A program made the translations under genes and the position numbers. Positions 32,230 through 44,233 of a DNA stretch of 64,000 nucleotides are shown piece by piece. Source of the stretch: Asterochloris sp. CNOR1 (Eukaryota; Chlorophyta; Trebouxiophyceae; Trebouxiales; Trebouxiaceae); assembly GCA_963969365.1 (NCBI GenBank), contig OZ017748.1, forward strand, positions 1,302,001-1,366,000. Direction: 5' to 3'. The notes below the pieces were generated by a model that saw only the letters and a program-made list of their open reading frames with translations, searched no databases and was not told the DNA's origin. Position 1 is the stretch's first letter; each line of letters starts with the position of its first letter.

Positions 32230-34658
32230 GCCACAGCAGCCAAGGCTGCTAAAGAGGGCATCCCGTCCACCACATCAGCAGCACCAGCTGCACCGCCAGC
32301 CCCAGCTGCCGCCGACAAGCCAGCACATGATGTCTTTGCGGGTGCCATGGCAAGGGCAGCTTCACAGAGCACCATTCACCCTCTGGATACGTATAAAGTC
32401 AGAATGCAAACAGGCAGGATGGCACAGACCAGTGCTCGAGGTAGGTTGGTGGGGCACAGGGCTTTGCAGGGTAGAGACTTCAATGGTTGTAAAGCTACAG
32501 GCACCAGGTGCCTACCACAGCATCGACTGAGGGATCATCAAGCCCTCACAGCTCACAATCAATGCGTGCACCCCTCACGGGGGTTCACCCAGCCTGTTGC
32601 AGGCAGCCAAAGCGCGGAAGTGCCAAGCACTTTGATGAGTCTGTCGGTTGCAAGCGACGTAAGGTGTAGCCAGTTGCCTGAGGCTTGCAGGGTACAACAC
32701 ACTAATTGCTTGCAGGGGCAGCGGGAGTGATGGCAGCCAGCTGCTCTGCAGTGCAGGGCAGTGCTGCCCGGCTGCAGCGCGCTCTGGGCGAGGTGGCACA
32801 GTTGTACAAGGTGACACTCGGCTGTAGGCGCTCAATGTTGCAAGCTGAACTCCCTGGCGTGAGAAGGTGCCGTCATGAACGCTGGGCCTGCTCAAGACGG
32901 TGTAGCCAGGCTGGCTGACCCAGTCAGAAACACTCTCCAAGCTCCTTTTGCTTCTGCTGCAGGGCGTGGTGGGTGCTGCAACAGGAGCTAGTCTCATCAT
33001 TGGGTGCTATTTTGCAATATACTCCTCTGCCAAGCAGGCCATGCGGCGGCACACCAGCATGCAGCCAGGTGTGTTGACCATCTTCAGTGAGCATGCACAC
33101 CCCTGAGCTGCCAGTTGAGACATGTTTGCCACTGCCAGCGCCACAAGAAGAGGGCTGCTGCTCTTGCCCTTTTAGTGAGGCAGCTGCTGCAATGTACTAC
33201 AGTGCTCACCCACACCCACAGTGCGCCAGTGCACTCCCGTGCAGGAGCCATCGCTTTTGTGTCTGGGGCGGCTGCTGCCACAGGCAGCAGTGTGGTCAAG
33301 GTGCCGCTGGCTGTGTGCATCCGGTCAGTGCAGGCAGGCGTGTACCCCAATGTCATGCAGGCCTCCTCCAGCATTGTCCGGGCTGCTGGGGTGCGGGGGC
33401 TCTTCACGGTGGGCTTCCCACCACAGCAGCAAGCTTGCCTGTCAAAGCCAGCTGCTCTTACCACCTGTCAAATGCTTGGCAAGCTCCTTCTGCTCGTCTG
33501 TCTGCCTGCCTGCCTGTCTCTCTGTCTGTCTGTCTGCCTGTCTGTCTGTCTGTCAACATTGGCTGAGGGCTGCACCCAAGGCAAAGCTGGTTGACCCCGT
33601 CCGGCTGCAGCGCTCTGTCCTGTACCAGCTCCTTGTGTTCCTGCAGGGGTTCCTGCCCACGCTGCTTGAGGATGTGCCGGACATGGCGGTTAAGTTTGCC
33701 GTGTTTGAGACGCTGAAGCCCCTCTATGCCCGGCTGACAGGCGGCCGGCCGGTGAGGGGTTGCAGCAGCAGCCTGTTCCGCATTGCCTGCCTGGCCATGC
33801 TGCACCGCCTGGACCGCATGCGGCTAGTGGGGCTGCCTGCCCACCGCCTTTGCACATCACCCACCACTGTGTGCACCTCGTGATGGTGTTCCTGAACAGC
33901 AATGTGCTGGTGGCCTCCTGGCTTGCTACAGTCAGCGCATCTGGGCATGCCGAGGTCTTTGTCAGGCATGCCCTCCCACAACCGGGCTGAGCGGCCTGAG
34001 GCCAGGTTGGCTGCTGTGCAAGCTTCCTCCTGAAGCACTGGGACATGCTGAGCCTTGTCCAGGTGCCTGCTGTGCATGCCTGCACTGCAAACCAGGGCCC
34101 AAGTCTCAGTGCGCGTGCCTGCCGGGGCAGACCAGGGGCAGGCCCAAGTGCCCGCAGTGCATGCCGCCATGTGGGCAGTGCGTGCCTTTTCTCACACAAC
34201 AACCCTCATGCAGGCGTCCGTTGGGGAGGACCTCTGCATTGGTGGCCTGGCTGGTGCAGCAGCAGCTGCTGCCACCACACCACTGGATGTTGTCAAGACG
34301 GTCATGATGTGCTCAGCCTCATCCCGGCCCACCATCATCAGCGCAGGGCGCAAGGTCTTTGCAGAGGGAGGTGGGACCAACAGATGTCAGACTCATATCT
34401 CTCCTGATCAGTCCTGGCCAATCTGCCATCAGCATAGTGTGTGCATGTTGAGTGGAGGACACAGTGCTGTACAATTGGCAGCTCCCCTCGTCACAAGGTG
34501 CATTCATGCATGGTGCACCTCTAAGGCCTGGCTCACCAGAGGCAGTGATGGTGGTGTGTACAGGTGCCAAGTCATTCCTCACAGGTGTGGGGCCCCGGGC
34601 GCTGAGCAATGGGCTCAACAGCGGCATCTTCTTCTGCTTCTTTGAGCTGCTCAAGCAG
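32230..34658 (+). CDS. Mitochondrial carrier family (SLC25) protein
   Basis: Six-helix solute carrier of the mitochondrial or plastid inner membrane; the substrate cannot be read from sequence. Exons 32230-32440, 32716-32810, 32963-33068, 33245-33408, 33647-33751, 34214-34370 and 34564-34658 total 933 nt in frame (311 codons). Repeat 1 has the signature HPLDTYKVRMQTG and repeat 3 has TPLDVVKTVMM. Repeat 2 reads KVPLAVCIRSVQAG, where the acidic residue of PX[DE]XX[KR] is Ala. Odd-helix glycines follow (VFAGAMARA, FVSGAAAATG, CIGGLAGAAAA). The leader before repeat 1 is Ala/Pro-rich. The start codon lies upstream of 32230 and the last exon (after 34658, perhaps at 34858) was not resolved. Long Cys/Thr-rich introns separate the exons. 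Confidence 0.8.
33496..33554. repeat. CTGT/CTGC microsatellite
   Basis: A run of roughly 59 bp of GTCT/GCCT tetranucleotides lies in the carrier intron between 33409 and 33646. Confidence 0.95.
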
Positions 34659-35398
34659 GTGGGCAGCTGCCACCTGATGGCATTGGTTCAGCCTTCTGCC
34701 GCGTGCATCAGCTGGAGGCAGTACCTGTCAGCCTCCAGCTGCAAGCAGTCACTGCCTGCTTGCGATGAAGATCTGGCATGCTGACATAGGTCATTGCTCA
34801 CATATAAGGCAGGGCCATGTCCATCCGGAGCCATCATATGCAATGCAGGTATTGATTACGAGGCAGCAGGCGCAAGTGGATCGTAGTCAGCCCCAAGCTC
34901 TGACCCAGCAGCACATTCAGCTTGACCCAGCTCCAGCCAGGAAGTCTCGGTGCTTAGGAAAGGACGCACCTGCCAGCATAACCTCATCCTGGTTGTCCCT
35001 CTCACAAAAGCAGCTTCCAGCGTCCCGCTCAGTCCCTTCGCAGAGTAGACCCCCATGCCTCACCCTGGCACTCCCCATCACACATTGAGCCCGGGAATAG
35101 ACAAGTGGATCATCGGCAGACATACAAGCAGCTTCAGATTGTATGGCTATACATCAATGATGGTGCAAGGGCAGTGCTCAGTGTTTCAGGCTACCAGCCA
35201 ACATTGCACCCCATCTATGACTCTGCTTTACTTCGTATTTTATGTGTTCATCACAGACACAACATTGATTTGTTGAGCGGCCATCAGCATGGTACCCAGA
35301 GAGAGAAATAGCATCATGAAATATACTGTTGCTCAGAGCAGACACCCTTGATTGATTTCTCAGTATCAACAGAAGCCAAGGTGGACTGTACAGCATGG
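34659..35398. other. Convergent region, 3' ends of carrier and next gene
   Basis: A CAG acceptor near 34855-34857 opens a plus-strand frame to 35088 that could be the last carrier exon, or a short alternative ending at a TAG near 34894. Nothing else was recognised up to the minus-strand gene end. Confidence 0.3.
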
Positions 35399-38300
35399 TC
35401 ATGCAATAGACTGCTGCGGGCTTTTCAGAGGTCCAGAAGCTTGCCGCAGGATGCTTTTCGCAGCGAAGGGTTGTTGCTGGCTGTTCACCTGAAGCATGGC
35501 AAAGGCACATCTGCAATGCCTGGCGGGAGCAGCAAATCTGCAAGTGTTGCAGCTTGAAGCGCCAGCACAAACCTGGAGCGCTGGCTGCATGTACCGCTGC
35601 CTCAGCCTCTTCAGCTGCTGCCACTCCTGCTGCACACGGTGCCTCACGGCCTGCACTGCCTCAGCCCCCTGCTTGCTGTGCAGGCAGGCAGCTGCCAGCT
35701 GTGACTGTGCCTGCAGCAGACCAAGGTAGGCTGGACGCACCAGCCAGATGCACGGGCACCTGGACAGCCACATTCCATATGCTTTGATTGGTGCATGGGT
35801 CCCTCTCCTGTGGTTGCCGCTGCCAATGCAGACAGTGCTGTTGGGCAGGCGCACTGAGCGCAGTGCAGACAGGCCGCCAGCTGTCAGCGTAGAGGTCTGG
35901 CGACGCTTCATGGCTGACTGTAAGTCACTTGACTTCTTGGGCACACACCTCACTCTGACTGTTGCCTAGGCCCTGCATGCCAGCACATCAGTGCTCCTAC
36001 CATGGCTGAGCACACCTGCTGGTGCACAGGCAGCCCTGTGAGCTGCTGCACTGGGTGCTGGTCAGCAGAAGGCAGACTGACCAAGGTAGTGCCGCAGCCT
36101 CGCTCAGAGAGGGCAATCCCCTGCAGGTCCAGAGCAGCCCAGGCCTCCCCTCTGCGCCAGCGCTGGAACAACTTTTTGTTGATGTACAACTCCCTGAAGT
36201 CCTGCTGCAGTGGGTCCAGCGCCAACTGCAGGGATCCAGGGCAGCCTTCAGCGCTCACAAAGACACGCTGCAGCTGCATTGGGTCCGGCAGCTGTTGCAA
36301 GGAGCACTGACAACCTTCAGGACTCTCAAAGACACAGGCTGCAGCTGCTGTGTGGAGTTGCAGCCACGACAGCCTCCAGTACCCTGTTGGACAGACCGCA
36401 GCTGCACCGTGTGACCCCGCACACCCTGCAGGGAGCCATGGCGACCTTGAGCAAATGTGGATAAGTTGAGCGCGGCAGTGTTGGGGGGCCGCAGCTTCTC
36501 TCAACTGTCCTTCCCTTGCATGAAGCCTTCCTGAGTGAAGACAAGATGGACTGGGGTGAAATCCAGACCGCTTGGCTGCTGGCCTCTGTGCTGTCACACC
36601 TTGACTGTGCCAACCACTGCCCTGCCACGCCTATGAGCGTCTCACCTGCTCCTTGGCCTGCTTGCCCTTGATGTTGTACACGCGCCGCGGCAGGTCCAGC
36701 AGGCGCCTGCGTTGATGTGCTGCCCGCCGTGTTGCATCCGAGGTGCAGCTGCTCGGCAGTGCCCCCGAATGCCGCTGGGTAGTGCCAGCTCTGCCTGCCC
36801 CTGGCAACGTCGCCCAAGTGGCTTGGCTGCCTGACAGGTCCTTGGACGCCGGGGAGGAACTGCTTGTCCTAAACAGGGTGGCCTGTCTGGGGTGGCTGCC
36901 TGCCAGCTCTGCTGATGCCAGTGTCGCAGCACCATCCTCATGTGGCCTGTTCAGCGCCTGCTCAACTACTGCAGGAGCCTCATCGCTGGCTGCATGAGAG
37001 GTGGCACGTGCCTTGCTCGTGGCAGAAGCTGGCCTGGCCACTGACAGCCCCTGGTCAACGGCTGCTTTGAAGAGTGCTACATCCAGGTCCAGCTGCTCAG
37101 CATCTGTTGATGCGCCTCCAGGCATTAGCAACTGCGCTGCCTGAGAGGCGTCTCTGGCTGCAGACAGCGCCTGCTCCCTGACTGTCGACGGGTCACCTCC
37201 AGAGGTCACCTCATGCGCTGCCCGAGAGGTGTCCCTGGCTGCAGACAGCGCCTGCTCCGTGGCAGCTGGCACTGGCGCCTGCGCTGCCTCACATGTGTCC
37301 GTGAGCTTGGCTGGCACTGGTTGCTCAGCCTCGACCAGCTGCGGGTTACCTGGATGGCAGCCCGTGCTGCATGCGGCGACGCGGCATGCCGGGCTTTGCA
37401 ATGCCGCCTCTTCTGCAATGTTTTGCGCCCTGGCCGGCGCAGCCGCCTGCGTAGCCTCTTTTGCCCATGAGGGCTTGACTGCCGACTTAGGGCTGCGCTG
37501 CGGCTGCTCAGCCTCGTTCAGGAATGTGGCCGCCCTGGCCCAGCGAGATGGCGCGAGCTTGGGCGCTGGCTGGGGGCTGCGCTGCCTCTGCTGTGCCTGG
37601 CCAGCGGTGTGCGCAGCCTCGCCGCCTGCAGGACAGAGCAGCAGATGTGCATGAGGTTGAGCTGCGTGCTGCAAAAGCCAAGTCACAGATTGCCGGACAG
37701 GCGGCACAGCGCAGCATCCAGAAGGGAGCTGAGTGACATATGACAGCGGTTTGAACAAGATTCAGCCAAGAGCAAGCTGCGATGCAGAGAGGTACAGCAA
37801 GGCAGCTCACAGATGTGATCCTGACACCACAGCCACCCAGAGAGGGTGGAGCCCAGCCTCAGCAATCCTGTCGTCACCTGGTGCAGCTGGCAGTCGCTCA
37901 GGCTTCCCCTGATGGGGCACCACGCCAGGGAGCTGCACACCGCCAGGGGAGCAGTGGTGGGTTCCGGTCCACAGCTGCTGCCTGAGCAGCTGAGTCTCAG
38001 CGGTGCTGCCCCTGCCTGCCTCAGCTGGCAGGCACCCCATCAGTGACTGGCTGGGTGGCGGGCTGGGCTGCACACTGGCATGTACTGCCGGCAGACCTGC
38101 CCTCCATAAGGGAAGGGGCTCTGGCATGTTCTGAGCGGCTGCAGCATGCTTGGGCTCAGGCAGGCTGCTGCTGCCATTCTGCTGCCTGGTCCCAGCATTC
38201 CTGTCACGCGGCCCCAGCGGACCACTGACAGCAGAAGGCGCAGGCCCCTCAAGGAAGAGCCTCTCTGCTGCGCCCTGGGCTGGAGAGTCGTTGCTGGCAG

Positions 38301-40549
38301 GGGGGCTGCCTCCCCGCAACACAGCCCCAGGTGACTGAAGGCTGCCTTGGGCCCTGTCAGTGCCTGCTGCGTCACCCAGGCAGCTTGCATCTGATGCTGC
38401 AGATGTGCGTGGCGAGGCAAGCTCTCTGGCTGAGGCGAGCGTCAGGGATGGTGCGGGCTGCTTCTGCAGGCGAGCTGGCCCAAAGCGGTGCGCCGGCAAC
38501 CCACCTATGGAGTGCAGCCTGCAGACGCACGGTCTCAAGGCGTGAGCAATGAGCGCAGGGGAGGGCAGGCAATTGTAGGCACCCAGTCCTGCAGTATGAC
38601 TGTTGACAGCTGGTCCTGGAATCAAGCCTGCTGGCGGTCAGTTCTCAGGCGAGAGCTGTGATGGCAGCACCAGGCATGCATGTTATAGCCCTGTTATGGC
38701 TCAGCCAGCGGCGTCACAGGGCGGTGGTGGCATGTGGGACGCAGGCACCCTCATACATCAGCCCAGGAGCTGGTGAGGCAGCTGTTCTGGGCGCCATCAA
38801 GACCGGGCCGTCCTGGCCTCAGCTGGCAACTGTGGAGGCTGTCAAGCAGCTCCAGCAGCTTACAGTGCATGCAAAGCCGGGGTGTCATGGCGCCAGTCAG
38901 GCAGGACTGTGTGCCGCTGGGGATGCCGGCACAGGAGTTGTGTGCGTCAGCCGCAGGTGTCTCACCGACTGCTGCTGGGACGGGACATGCTGGGACTGGC
39001 AGGGCTGCAGGAGCGCCCACGATGCCGCACACGGACTGGCCGGGGCTTGGGCTCCCCCCCACCCACCGGCACAGCAAAGCTGACCTGCAGTCCAGGACAT
39101 GAACCATGAGCGGACAGCCCAAAGCCATGCCTGATGCCTGCAAAGCTGCTTGCACTGGAGTGGAGTAGTCTCTCACACTGCTGAGCACACTGCCAGCAGT
39201 CTACATTGCCACGTGGGCCACATGGTCTGGGCCAAACAGACGCCGAACTGAAGGTATGAAGCGTAGGGGTGGCCAGAGGGATTTACCCTGCGGTTGTGCC
39301 GCACTCCCTGTGCAGGGGGCGTGCCAGCCTGAATGCCGCTGTGCAGCCACCCAGCTGCCAGAGGCCTTCCACTTGTCTCCTCTGCCCGACCTGCTGCCTC
39401 CGCCTCATCCCTGTTTGCGCTGAGCCCCTGAGTCAGCTCGGTGCAGCCATGTTGGGTGCCGCCCGCCTTACCCAGTGGTGCAGGCGCCGCCCCTGGCTCC
39501 TGCACCTGCTGCTGTGCTGTCAGTCTGCCCAGCTGAGTACAGGCAGCATTGGGCTGTCTGTTGGAACAGGGGGACTCCCCCTGTTCTGTGTCCTGACCGG
39601 TGATGGGGGTGCTTCCTGACAGGGGCTGCTCCGCCAGCGCACCGCAGTTGCCAAAGGCCTGCTCAGCAGGTGGCCCTGGGCTGCCTGGTTCTGAGTCAAC
39701 CCCCTCAGCTGGCAGCTGTTGCTGCTGGGAGCTGCCTGCACTGCCCGATGCACTCCCTGGACATTGCTCTGCAACGGCTGCACTGGGCCCAGCTGTAGCA
39801 AGTTCAAATGCACAAACGCGTGGCGTGTTATTTGCCGCTGCCTCCAGCTGAGCAGGGTCTGTTGCTGCCTGCTGCGAGGTGGGACCAACCTCAGGCTCAG
39901 CCATCCCAGGTGCATGCACACCAGAGCTGCCGCCAGCCTCAATCCCTGGCAGAGGCACTGCCTTCAGCTGAGCAGGGTGTGCTGCTGCCTGCTGTTTGGC
40001 AGGACTGCAGCAGCGCCTGACCTTGGTTGCTCTGCCACCTCGCGAGCCACGTGCTGGTGCAGCCTGTGCCACATCGCCCAGGCTGGCAGCAGCTGTGCTG
40101 GGATTGGCAGCAGCTGAAGCTGACTGGCTGAGGGCCAGTGCCTCATTCCTATATTGCCTGCGCAGCCTCTTTCGAACACGGCAGGCAGCATCCTGGACAG
40201 TCTGCTGGGGACCAACAGGGCACCGCAACACATTGCCGATCCATCCCTGCACACAACACGTTTCATGGCCACATGCCTAGGCCTGCAAACGCATGGCATC
40301 ACAGCAACTGGCCATTGCAGTTGCGCCTAGCTGCAGACTCACCATGCAGAAGCTCCTGACTCCAGCAGTGGCAGCCACAAAGCTGCTAAGCCATCCAGGT
40401 GAGCTAACACATGTGCGTGCCACCTTCGCTGGACGGCCTGCGACCCTGTGCCTTCTGCGCTTGACTCCTCTGTTGACCTGTGGCATACAAGGCACCATCA
40501 TGAGGGCCACAGCTGGTCTTACCATGCATGTCTTGATTGGCTTCACCAT
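35399..40549 (-). CDS. Uncharacterised basic, Ala/Ser/Pro-rich protein
   Basis: Exon-like segments on the minus strand: a Met in good context at 40549 (MVKPIKTCM, donor GTAAGA), a KRRRHRVAGRPAK basic patch near 40450, an SPGWLSSFVAATAGV exon ending ATG|GTGAGT near 40343, a long exon from about 40250 to 39300 (CRVRKRLRRQYRNEA then disordered Ser/Gly/Gln), further low-complexity exons at 38560-37950 and 37630-36650 (ending LLDLPRRVYNIKGKQAKEQ), then DFRELYINKKLFQRWRRGEA near 36170 and a Gln/Arg-rich helix QEWQQLKRLRQRYM near 35600. The basic patches suggest a nuclear or nucleic-acid-binding protein. No family was recognised, the splice chain is incomplete, and more than one gene could be present. 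Confidence 0.4.
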
Positions 40550-40938
40550 GGTAAAGCTGCTCAGAAAGCTACAGAGGCTGTTGAAGAACTTCCAGCAGCC
40601 TTGAGCCGGCCAGTGGGCAGGGATGCACGCCCCCCTGGCGGCCAGCAAGGCCACAACAGTTCAACATTGACTCAGTCAACTGTTGTTTGATTATAAGAGA
40701 ATTTCTCTGACTATTCAAACTACCATGCATGTGTTGAGCTCAGTCAGTCAGAGACTGCAGTGCTTCTGAAGCCACACTTTGCAGCAAATCAGCGGTGAGA
40801 CACCTGCTGTACAGTATGCTCTCCTGTGTGAGGCGTGGCATAGCGCGCAAGAGCTGCTTGAAGTAGAGGAAGCAAGACTAGCAAGTCACACTTGCCATCC
40901 TGAACGTAATACACTGGCAGGGCAATGATGCACAAACA
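40550..40938. other. Intergenic, no gene seen
   Basis: AT-richer stretch between the NAGK stop and the start of the basic Ala-rich gene. Both are on the minus strand, so it holds the NAGK 3' UTR and the downstream gene's promoter. Confidence 0.4.
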
Positions 40939-43900
40939 TCAGCCAACGATCATGGTGCCCACTCCTGCGCCTGTCAGCAGCTCCAGCAAGAGAGAGTGCT
41001 GCTGCCGCCCATCAATGATGTGAGTTGCTGAGACGCCCTGTGCAAGACATCTGATGCAGCATTCCACCCTGCAGCAGCACATCAGCTTCACTTTTTGATA
41101 CGTCCACGGAGGGCCAAGCAGCAATCCAGGCATTGCACATGCAGACTGGATGGCAGCGAGCCCTGCAGCGCTGGCAGACAGTGACAGTTCACTTACACTT
41201 TAGAGACTGCATCACAAGTCGCCGCGAGCATGCTGCGCCACCACCTTCAACAGTAAGCAGGCAGCTCAGGCAAGTCTTACTTGGGAATCATGCCGCCAGC
41301 AATGATGCCATCAGCCACTAGTTCCCTGGTCGACCTGATATCCAGCTCATTGTACTTGGTGGACACGTCATCCTTGTCCTTCAGCACGCCTGGCACATCT
41401 GTCATGAGGATGAGCTTCTCAGCCTGGAGGGCTGCAGCAATCTGTAGGCACGAGCAAGCAGTGAGGGCTGACAGTTCAGTGGCCTTGCAGGCTGCCCTGC
41501 ACGGAACTGCAGTGCTTGCAGCTGGCATGCAGACAAGCGCCATGACATCCAGCACATGACTGGAGCCGGCGCTACTTGAAGGGTGGGCCTGGAGGAGACC
41601 CCTCTGGAGTAGCCCCCTGGCAGCACTTGCAGTATCCTTCAAACCTTTAATGTTACTGCAAGTGCCGCCCCATGACTGCTGGAATAGACGGTGTGGGCAT
41701 GGTGAGCCCTCACATTGCCCACCTCGCCAGCTGCAATGTCTGCGTTCACGTTAAGCGCCTGCCCGGTTTGGTCTGCCGCCACAGATGCCACCACAGGAAT
41801 GTACTGCTCCTGCACCAGCCCAGCAATATCTCAATTAGCATTTTGAGCCTGCCTGGTCAGAGAGAGCGTGCCGGCGGCTCAACGAAATGGTCTGCAAGGG
41901 GTCAGGCTGCCTTTCTGCAATGACCCCGCTGCTTGAGCTCAACAGGCCAGGGCAGCCCAGCATGCATGCACACAGCCATGCAGGTTGGGCGGTCAGGGAG
42001 GGCAGGCCACTGCTGATGGTTGAGGCACATTATTGTCAGCTGGTTACTCAGCGCATCATGTTCAAGGCAAGTCCCTCACAGGCTGTCCGCCTGGCTGCTG
42101 TACAGCTGGCGCTCATGAACCCCTGCGACCTTGACCAGCGCCTCTATCACAGAGCCATCTGTAATGGCGTTGTCCCCTACAAGGCAGTGCTGCAGCCCAG
42201 ATGCCCTGGGGGTGCCTTGACTAGCCCCTTGCTCTTCGCAGCATTCACTTCCTGATGCCCCCGCACAGCCGTTATGCCCTACACACCTTGACCAGCGCCT
42301 TGATCAGAGCAGCATCGACGCTGGTGATGTCCCCCACAAAGCCAATCTCTTTCTCCACCATCTGGCGTGCCCGGATGATGCTGGAGTCCTTCCCGCACAG
42401 CCCCACAGCCATGCCCCCAGCCCCTTGGATCAGGGTGACCAGGCCCTTATTCACCCGGCCGCCCAGCACCATCTCAACCACGTCCATAGTGGCCTCTGCA
42501 GGCAGGGAACAACTCAATGTTCAGGGGAGGTTGGTGGTCACGCATTTGCCCAGCGTTGTCTTGGCCATTCCCTCTGGTGGCCTCTGCAGGCAGGGCCACC
42601 GTGACAATCAGGGTCAATGGGCTTCTGTCCATGCGCCCCCACCCGCCCTCATCACCTCAAATGCATTCATGGTAGCCTCTGCAGGCAGAGCGCAGGTCCC
42701 TGTGTGAAGCTTGTGATGACGCATGCTGCGCAAAGCATCAGCCTGCATGCCTGGTGCTGAAGGTCCAAGGTAGTCGTTGCAAGCAAAGCAGCAAAGTATG
42801 CTGAGGGTTCAAGATTGCCCTGTACAGACCAGCCCATGTTCCAGCAGCTCTAAGCATGTATGCCTACGCAGTGTCACAGCGCAGCAGTGTCACAGCGCAG
42901 CAGTGTCAGTAAGAAGACCACTACCACAACAAGGCAGCGTTGCGGAGCTTTCTGCACCCGGCTCACTAGCATGCAGGTCACGCAGAAAGAATGCACCAAT
43001 ATTTACCATCTGTAACTCTGAGGCCGTTCTTGAACTGGGCCTCAATGCCAAGCTTCTTCAGCCAGATATTGATCTCTGGGCCGCCGCCATGCACCAGCAC
43101 TGGCCTAACGCCAATGGATGCCAGCAGGACCAGGTCTTTGATGACACCATCCTGTGCAGCGAGTCAGAAGCTTGCAGCACCAAACACTTATCTGAGGCAG
43201 GAGCGCCGTAACTCCTGCCGTCGAGTGCTGCAGCGCAGGATGCTGCAGCCACTGAACAAAGCATCCTCTGCTGCAGCAGATGAGCAGCCACCAGCACAGT
43301 GGCTGTTCATTTCCAGGTCTCTCTGCCTGCATGGCTTTTGTGAGCCAGGAGACCTCTGGGATGCACCAACAGAAGCTGCCTTGCACCAAGTAAGCGGCAG
43401 ACGGCCAGCCAGACTGCTTCTCCCCCAAGAACAGTCAGGAAGACATTGCTGCGCAGCATGGCAGCATGTTTCAGGCAAAGGCCGCATGTCTGACTAGGTT
43501 GACCAGTGTCTAATTGGCATGTGCTCAGATGCAGCAGCCAGCTAGATGAAACCATGCCAAGCTCACCTTCAGGGATGCGTCCTTCATGGCTGCTCCTCCA
43601 TATTTGACAACAATCACTTTATTGCGGAAGCGCTGCATGTAGGGCAGGGCTTCTGACAGCACAGAGACCCGCTCCAAGTCTGTGAGGTTGAGCGGATTCG
43701 ATTTCTGCAGGCAGACCATACCGCTTGGTGACGCATCAGGGGTTGTGCGCCTACAGAAGTTATCAATCTGATTGGCATCAAGCTGCCAGACAGGCATCTG
43801 CTTTGAGCCATGCAAGATGCCTGCAATAGAAGCACTAGGGATGTGCGCATTACACTACCGCAGCAGAAGTAGGTGTTTCCACCGTAGCCGTGGCATGAAT

Positions 43901-44011
43901 GCGTGGGGCATTGCCAGGCCTCCCCCCGGCAGCTCTCCTCCTGCCAATGCGCGTGGAGTCCATGCAATGCATTACAGACTGCAGCTGCAAGGGCCTCCCC
44001 GTATGCAACAT
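40939..44011 (-). CDS. NAGK: N-acetylglutamate kinase, plastid-type
   Basis: Phosphorylates N-acetyl-L-glutamate, the second and usually controlled step of arginine synthesis; in algae and plants the plastid enzyme is relieved of Arg inhibition by PII. Exons (minus) 44011-43859, 43704-43567, 43151-43007, 42495-42287, 41809-41723, 41441-41281 and 41068-40939 total 1023 nt, 340 residues, all phases consistent. Motifs: [11 protein letters not shown] (phosphate-binding Lys-Tyr-Gly-Gly), [71 protein letters not shown], and the C-terminal [20 protein letters not shown]. The leader is rich in Arg, Gly and Ala and lacks acidic residues until ATVE, fitting a transit peptide; an in-frame Met at 44113 is an alternative start. 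Confidence 0.95.
42125..42342. repeat. Intronic copy of an NAGK exon 3' end
   Basis: The exon 4 end (plus 42283-42342) recurs at 42125-42184 with about three-quarters identity over 60 bp, 158 bp away inside the downstream intron. Confidence 0.65.
42484..42690. repeat. Three copies of an NAGK acceptor junction
   Basis: The true acceptor of exon 4 (plus 42484-42507, core GTGGCCTCTGCAGGCAGG) recurs at 42572-42596 and 42667-42690 in the upstream intron, spaced about 86-95 bp apart, each keeping the minus-strand CTGCAG. Confidence 0.75.
42870..42909. repeat. 16-bp tandem repeat in NAGK intron
   Basis: Two and a half exact copies of AGTGTCACAGCGCAGC. Confidence 0.9.
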
Positions 44012-44233
44012 GATTGCTGAGGCACTGCAGAGCTCACGGCAGGCGGTCAAACGCAATGTTGATGTTGACCATGAGATGATCAGGAGCCAGGCTTCAATGT
44101 GCAAATCGTGCACAGCGTTCCACTAAACAACAGCAACATGACATGATGTCCAAAAACGAAGTCAGGCGAACAATACTGGTGGTGGTGCAATTCATCGCTC
44201 CTCTGCACAAGGAAGCAATACTATACAAAAATT

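Noticed and set aside
33496-33554. CTGT repeat as a CRISPR-like or regulatory array
   Set aside because: It is an ordinary tetranucleotide microsatellite without spacers, inside an intron.
43972-43976. Minus-strand TGTAA (near 43970) as the kinase poly(A) signal
   Set aside because: It falls inside the NAGK transit-peptide exon, so its use would truncate or overlap NAGK transcripts; no independent support.
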